64,000 nt of DNA, taken from contig JAJECW010000016.1 in the NCBI GenBank assembly GCA_022821865.1, positions 1 through 64,000 on the forward strand, written 5' to 3'. The position numbers and the translations under genes are program-made. The DNA is from Pseudomonadales bacterium. Lineage in GTDB: Bacteria; Pseudomonadota; Gammaproteobacteria; Pseudomonadales; Pseudohongiellaceae. Each line of letters starts with the position of its first letter. Within the stretch, counting starts at the first letter, position 1. Of this stretch, positions 57,917-64,000 are shown in pieces. The notes below the pieces were generated by a model. That model was not told the origin of the DNA, did not search any database, and was given only the letters and a program-made list of their open reading frames with translations.

Positions 57917-59311
57917 TCAGCCGGCGGCCCGGGCCTCGCGCTCGGCCTTCTGGGCGATCATGCCCGTGGCCTGCTGTTCGAGGATATGGGTGATATTGTC
58001 GGCGCGGCTCTTCACCACGGTGTGCATGAAGATCGTCGGAATGGCGACGACAATACCGAGCACCGTGGTCATCAGGGCCTGGGAGATACCGCCGGCCATG
58101 ATGGTCGGGTCGCCGGCGCCGTAAACCGTGATCTGCTGGAACACCTGGATCATGCCGGTTACCGTGCCAAGCAGCCCGCCCAGCGGCGCGATGGTGGCGA
58201 TCATCTTGATCAGGGTGAGCATGCTTTCCAGGGAAGGCGTTTCCTGCAGAATGGCCTCGCCGAGCTTGAGTTCGAGGGTTTCGGTGTCCACGTCGGGGTT
58301 GGATTCGCCCACGAGCAGCACCCTCCCCAGGGGATTCTTCTTGCTCAGGCGGTCGGCGCTGCGCAATTGCGCCCGCACCTTGAGCGACACCAGGGAAAGG
58401 ATCAGCAGCCGCAGGAAGGCGATCAGGATGCCGACAATGCCCACGCCGATAATAATGAAACCGATGATGCCGGAATTGTTGCGCACCTGCTCTTCCACGG
58501 TGGGGAAGTTGACGAGATTGGCAAGCACCTGACCGCCCACGCCGCCGGTGGGATCGATGCCGACCCGGACAAAGCCATCGCTGGCGCTCTCCAGGGCCCT
58601 GGCCGAGGCCAGAGTGGCGGAATCGGGCTGGCGCGGCAGCACCTGGAGGTGGCCGATGTCGCCGGAATAGCGCAGATACTGGCCGTCGGACACCGCATTG
58701 AAGGCGCCGATGCGGGTCACCGACTGGCTGACGGTGTCGCCATTGGGCATGGCCACATCGCCATTGTAGGTAACGACCCGGGCGGATTCGGTCAATTCCT
58801 GGTGCATGTAGAACCAGAAACGCTCCATTTCCTCGATTTCGAGCTGGGCGATGGTGCTGCCCGCCTTCTCGATGAAACCTTCCACGGCTTCCGAGCGGCC
58901 CTGGTACTGGGCGCTGACCAGGGAATTCTCGAACGTGCTGAGGAAATCGCCCGCCACGCCCTGCAAGGTGCCGAACAATTCGTTCAGGTCGCCCCGGCGG
59001 TCGCGGAGAACTTCGCGCTTGTCGGCGATGGTGATCTCGTTTTGTTCGAACTGGTCGCTCAGCTCGGTCTGCAGGGTTTCCTGCTCGACGATGCGGTTGT
59101 TGGTGGTATCGAGGATTTCTTCCTGACGGGCGGCGTTCTGTTCGAACTCATTCAGGCGCTGCCGGTATTCCTCGGATTCGGCTACCCGGTCCTCGGCCAC
59201 GAGGTCGAGCAGTTCGGCCAGATTGCCGGCGGATTCCTGGGCCGCAAGCGGCGCGGCAAAGCCCAGCAGGACGCTGGAAACAAGTAGGGCTTTCAGATTT
59301 GAACGGTTCAC
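57917..59311 (-). CDS. TtpC-like long ExbB-family protein
   Basis: 464 residues from GTG 59311, overlapping the DUF3450 stop (GTGA). Signal peptide, then a long periplasmic coiled-coil (EYRQRLNEFEQNAARQEEIL...), then the MotA/TolQ/ExbB domain at the C-terminus (PLGGLLGTVTGMIQVFQQI). This architecture is that of TtpC, required by the Vibrio TonB2 system. It presumably links ExbB/ExbD/TonB2 to periplasmic parts. Confidence 0.85.
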   Translation of the reverse strand: MNRSNLKALLVSSVLLGFAAPLAAQESAGNLAELLDLVAEDRVAESEEYRQRLNEFEQNAARQEEILDTTNNRIVEQETLQTELSDQFEQNEITIADKREVLRDRRGDLNELFGTLQGVAGDFLSTFENSLVSAQYQGRSEAVEGFIEKAGSTIAQLEIEEMERFWFYMHQELTESARVVTYNGDVAMPNGDTVSQSVTRIGAFNAVSDGQYLRYSGDIGHLQVLPRQPDSATLASARALESASDGFVRVGIDPTGGVGGQVLANLVNFPTVEEQVRNNSGIIGFIIIGVGIVGILIAFLRLLILSLVSLKVRAQLRSADRLSKKNPLGRVLLVGESNPDVDTETLELKLGEAILQETPSLESMLTLIKMIATIAPLGGLLGTVTGMIQVFQQITVYGAGDPTIMAGGISQALMTTVLGIVVAIPTIFMHTVVKSRADNITHILEQQATGMIAQKAEREARAAG

Positions 59312-60135
59312 TGTGCAATCTCCGGAGCCAGTACAGGCAAATCGATGACTCTTGGGGCGTCTAGCTGGGCGGCGACGCGGATGGCGTTCTGCACCGCGGT
59401 GCGGTACTCGCCCGGCGGCAATTCCACCCACTCCCTGCCGCGGTTGTCCCAGGCGCGGGTTTCCTGGCGGTCGGTGGTCTGGTGGATCAGCGCCACCCGG
59501 CCGATGCGAACAATGCTGACATCCCGGGCCACGCCTTCGATCTCGATGGTGTCGTCATAGGTTTCGATGGTGCGGCCGTAGGCGGTCTCGTTCTGGTACA
59601 TCACCAGCACCTGGCGGAACTTCTCGGCGATGGACACATCGGGATTGTCGATGGCGTTGCGGGCGAACTCGACCCTCGCCCGCCTTTCCTCAAGCTTGAA
59701 GGGATAGTCCAGTTCGATGAATTCCTCTATTGCCGCCAGCATCTTTTCCATCAACAGGGGAATATTGCGGGTCACCTCTTCCACCGAGGCGATGGATTCG
59801 TCGAGGGTGGCGATATTGTCTTCCTGGATGGAAATCGACTTGCGGAATCCGGCATTGAGAACCAGCAGGGATTCCAGGGCGTCATTGGCGCGCTTGAATT
59901 CCTCGAAGGTGGAACTGGCCGAATCCGCCAGCCGGGTCAGTTCCTGTTGAACCTCCGCCGACTCGCGGTACTTTTCGCCAATGGCGCTCATCGCCCGATC
60001 CAGCACGCTGCTGTCCACGAGAATCCCGGGTTCCGGGGCATTCTGGGCCGGCGCGGCTTCCTGGGCCAGGGTCGGTCCGGCGAAAACCACGAGCAGCAGC
60101 GCAATCGAGACCTTACCGATATTGCGAATATTCAT
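59308..60135 (-). CDS. DUF3450 family periplasmic protein
   Basis: 275 residues from ATG 60135 with signal peptide (SIALLLVVFAGPTLAQ). A coiled-coil half precedes a globular part (REWVELPPGEYRTAVQNAIRVA). DUF3450 genes regularly open TtpC-ExbB2-ExbD2-TonB2-TPR operons, as here, so it is probably an accessory factor of TonB2. Confidence 0.85.
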   Translation of the reverse strand: MNIRNIGKVSIALLLVVFAGPTLAQEAAPAQNAPEPGILVDSSVLDRAMSAIGEKYRESAEVQQELTRLADSASSTFEEFKRANDALESLLVLNAGFRKSISIQEDNIATLDESIASVEEVTRNIPLLMEKMLAAIEEFIELDYPFKLEERRARVEFARNAIDNPDVSIAEKFRQVLVMYQNETAYGRTIETYDDTIEIEGVARDVSIVRIGRVALIHQTTDRQETRAWDNRGREWVELPPGEYRTAVQNAIRVAAQLDAPRVIDLPVLAPEIAQ

Positions 60136-60371
60136 GTGCCATCCTAATCGTTCGTCAAAGACCAAGTCCGGGCATGCCTGGCATTTTCAGCCGGTTGTGC
60201 CTGGACAGTGAATTCAGTTCGGCGAGTTCCAGACATCTGGCCGCCAGGCTCTTTTTTCTCGCTTTTTTCCAGCTTCTGGCCGATTGCGCCCAAGCCTAAC
60301 ACAAGTTCTCAAGAGTGTTGAACCCCTTTTTTTGGCTGGCGGCAACTCCCATTTCCACATCGCCCCCCACT

Positions 60372-60455
60372 GTCATTCCGCGCGTAGCGAAGCGGAGTCG
60401 CGGAATCCCTGACGGCGGCCTTTCACGGAGATTCCGCGACTGCGCGCAGAATGAC
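60372..60455. repeat. REP-like palindrome, family 3, copy 4
   Basis: Best copy: GTCATTCCGCGCGTAGCGAA ... GTCGCGGAATC and GAGATTCCGCGACTGCGCGC ... GAATGAC, 84 bp. It lies in the 348-bp gap between sucD and the DUF3450 gene; the rest of this gap shows no gene. Confidence 0.85.
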
Positions 60456-60483
60456 GTAAAAGTGACGCCGGAGCCGGATTTGC

Positions 60484-61380
60484 TTATTTACCACCAGTAA
60501 GAGCGGATTTCCACCCCGTGGCCCGAGATAATCCCGCGCCGATTTCGGCAAGGCTGCGAACCGTGTGGACGCCGGCGGCCTCCAGCGCCGCGAACTTCTC
60601 GGCGGCGGTGCCCTTGCCGCCGGCGATAATCGCCCCCGCGTGACCCATGCGCTTGCCCGGCGGCGCCGTGACGCCGGCGATATAGGCCACCACCGGCTTG
60701 CTAACCTTTTCCGCAATGAATGCCGCGGCTTCCTCCTCGGCGCTGCCACCGATTTCGCCGATCATGACGATGGCCCCGGTGGCCGGGTCTTCTTCAAACA
60801 GCGCGAGAATATCGACGAAACTCGAGCCTGGAATCGGGTCGCCACCGATACCGACGCAGGAGGACTGGCCAAAGCCGTGATCCGTGGTCTGCCGCACCGC
60901 CTCGTAAGTGAGGGTGCCGGAGCGGGAAACAATGCCCACCTTGCCCGGCAGATGGATGTCGCCGGGCATGATGCCAATCTTGCTTTCCCCCGGAGTGATC
61001 ACGCCGGGACAGTTGGGGCCGATGAGGCGGACGCCGGCGGCGTCGCAGCTCGCCTTGGCGAGAAGCATGTCGAGGGTGGGAATGCCTTCGGTGATGCAGA
61101 CCACAAGGCGGACGCCGGCGGCGACGGCTTCCAGAATCGAATCGAGACAGAATGGGGCGGGTACATAAATGGATGTCGCATCCGCGCCGGTTTGTTCGAC
61201 GGCTTCGCGAACCGTATCGAACACCGGCACGCCAAGATGCGTCTGGCCGCCCTTGCCCGGCGTGACGCCGCCCACAATCCGGGTCCCGTAGGCAATCGCC
61301 TGTTCGGTATGGAAACTGCCCTGGGAACCGGTGATTCCCTGGCAGATGACCCGGGTTTCGGCGTTGACAAGGATGCTCAT
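60484..61380 (-). CDS. sucD: Succinyl-CoA synthetase alpha subunit
   Basis: 298 residues. CoA-binding Rossmann start ([17 protein letters not shown]), and the phosphorylated active-site His in [10 protein letters not shown]. It works with SucC in the TCA cycle. Overlaps sucC by 4 bp (ATGA). Confidence 0.97.
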   Translation of the reverse strand: MSILVNAETRVICQGITGSQGSFHTEQAIAYGTRIVGGVTPGKGGQTHLGVPVFDTVREAVEQTGADATSIYVPAPFCLDSILEAVAAGVRLVVCITEGIPTLDMLLAKASCDAAGVRLIGPNCPGVITPGESKIGIMPGDIHLPGKVGIVSRSGTLTYEAVRQTTDHGFGQSSCVGIGGDPIPGSSFVDILALFEEDPATGAIVMIGEIGGSAEEEAAAFIAEKVSKPVVAYIAGVTAPPGKRMGHAGAIIAGGKGTAAEKFAALEAAGVHTVRSLAEIGAGLSRATGWKSALTGGK

Positions 61381-62546
61381 TGCGCCCCTCCCGCCGCCGC
61401 CACGACTTTTTGCGCGGCGTCTTCAAGGCTGCTGGCGGCGATGATGCTGAGCCCGCTGGCGGCGAGCCGCTGCCGTCCCCCGGCGGCGCTGTTGCCTTCG
61501 AGGCGCACCACCACGGGCTGGGTCACCCCCACTTCCCGCACCGCCTGGATGATGCCATCGGCGATCAGGTCGCAGCGCACGATGCCGCCAAAGATATTGA
61601 CGAGCACCGCGCGAACCTTGTCATCGGAAAGTATGATCTTGAATGCCTCGGCCACCCGCTCGGCGGTGGCGCTGCCGCCCACGTCGAGGAAATTGGCGGG
61701 GCTGCCGCCGTGCAACTGGACGATATCCATGGTGCCCATGGCGAGCCCGGCGCCGTTGACCATGCAGCCGATATCGCCGTCGAGGGCCACATAGCTGAGT
61801 TGCCATTGGGCAGCCCGGGCTTCGCGCTCGTCGTCCTGGCTGGGGTCGTGCATTTCCCGGATGCGGGGCTGGCGGTAAAGGGCATTGCCGTCGATATTGA
61901 TCTTGCCGTCGAGGCAATTCAATTCGCCCTGGCGGGTGATCACCAGTGGATTGATTTCGAGCAGGGAGAGATCGAGATCCTGAAACAGTCTGGCCAGGCC
62001 GAGAAAGATTTCGGTGAACTGCCTGATCTGCTTGCCGGTCAGCCCGAGCCGGAAAGCGAGTTCCCGGCCCTGGAAAGCCCGGGGGCCGGCGAGCGGGTCT
62101 ATGCTGGCGCGGAGGATCTTTTCCGGGTGTTCCCGGGCCACCTTTTCGATATCGACGCCGCCCTCGGTGGAAGCCATGAACACGATGCAGCGCGAGGCAC
62201 GGTCGATCACCGAGCCGAGATACAGTTCGCTTTCGATATCGACACATTCCTCGATCAGAATCTTGTGGACAGGCTGGCCTTCCGCGTCGGTCTGGTAGGT
62301 AACCAGATTGCGGCCAAGCCAGTGCCGCGCATATTCCTCGGCCTCGGCCGCGCTCCGCACGAGTTTGACCCCGCCCGCCTTGCCGCGGCCGCCGGCGTGC
62401 ACCTGGGCCTTGACCACCCAGCGCCCGCCGCCGAGTTGCGCCGTGGCGGCCGCGGCATCCGCGGCGGTATTCACGGTCATCGACCGCGACACCGGCAGGC
62501 CGTATTCGGCAAACCACTGCTTGGCCTGGTATTCGTGGAGATTCAT
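61377..62546 (-). CDS. sucC: Succinyl-CoA synthetase beta subunit
   Basis: 389 residues from ATG 62546 ([19 protein letters not shown]). ATP-grasp domain ([19 protein letters not shown]) and the C-terminal block [15 protein letters not shown]. Forms the heterotetramer with SucD. An upstream frame to 62780 overlaps lpd and is rejected. Confidence 0.97.
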   Translation of the reverse strand: MNLHEYQAKQWFAEYGLPVSRSMTVNTAADAAAATAQLGGGRWVVKAQVHAGGRGKAGGVKLVRSAAEAEEYARHWLGRNLVTYQTDAEGQPVHKILIEECVDIESELYLGSVIDRASRCIVFMASTEGGVDIEKVAREHPEKILRASIDPLAGPRAFQGRELAFRLGLTGKQIRQFTEIFLGLARLFQDLDLSLLEINPLVITRQGELNCLDGKINIDGNALYRQPRIREMHDPSQDDEREARAAQWQLSYVALDGDIGCMVNGAGLAMGTMDIVQLHGGSPANFLDVGGSATAERVAEAFKIILSDDKVRAVLVNIFGGIVRCDLIADGIIQAVREVGVTQPVVVRLEGNSAAGGRQRLAASGLSIIAASSLEDAAQKVVAAAGGAQ

Positions 62547-62593
62547 GGATGCTTTCCTTGTATGGAACTGCCCGCCGGACAAGCCGCAAACGG

Positions 62594-64000
<1,407 letters not shown>

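Noticed and set aside
57428..59287. 619-residue open frame opposite exbB and the TtpC-like gene
   Set aside because: Antisense shadow; low-complexity composition typical of reverse frames and overlaps two well-supported genes.

Overview
The window is GC-rich DNA from a gammaproteobacterium. Its gene order resembles Pseudomonas and other non-enteric gammaproteobacteria: fxsA-groES-groEL, ppiB-lpxH back to back with glnS-cysS, trxB/ftsK-lolA-serS-cysG-tusDCBE-yccA-tRNA-Ser, rpmF-plsX-fabD-fabG-acpP-fabF-mltG-tmk-holB-pilZ, and lpd-sucC-sucD. Genera cannot be told apart from the sequence alone. RTX proteins and a TonB2-type energy system fit, but do not prove, a marine or host-associated lifestyle.

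Layout. 1-4.9 kb: pyruvate dehydrogenase E2 (aceF; aceE presumably lies just upstream), yajQ, an AmpG-like permease, an alkyltransferase-like protein and fxsA. 5-7.2 kb: groESL behind a sigma-32 type promoter. 7.2-12 kb: a minus-strand operon with one LeuC-type aconitase-family subunit carrying a twin-arginine signal, three different LeuD-type subunits and a PuuD-like membrane protein. 12-16.7 kb: a coiled-coil membrane protein, an enoyl-CoA hydratase, tRNA-Leu, a VWA/DnaJ pair and a DUF1289 protein, with many palindromic repeats. 16.6-33 kb: mostly housekeeping (lpxH, ppiB, glnS, cysS, ppk2, aat, trxB, ftsK, lolA, serS, cysG, tus genes, yccA) plus a small RTX protein. 33-37.2 kb: tRNA-Ser, tail-specific protease and a tyrosine recombinase beside a long palindrome. 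37.2-47.8 kb: one long minus-strand run from rluC and rpmF through the fatty-acid genes to gorA. 47.8-50.5 kb: a broken RTX metalloprotease-like gene. 50.6-54.7 kb: argS and htpG. 54.9-60.1 kb: a TonB2-type operon (DUF3450, TtpC-like, ExbB, ExbD, TonB, TPR). 60.5-64 kb: sucD, sucC and a 5'-truncated lpd.

The clearest non-routine features are: (i) four families of palindromic intergenic repeats, three of which keep their stems by compensating base changes; one family keeps a roughly 50-nt core but has unrelated, perfectly paired arms in its two copies, one of them beside a tyrosine recombinase gene; (ii) the exported-looking LeuC with three LeuD-like partners, two of which have lost the GSSR motif; (iii) a secreted protease-like gene that has lost part of its zinc site and is frame-shifted; and (iv) a sigma-32 promoter for htpG that overlaps a terminator-like stem.
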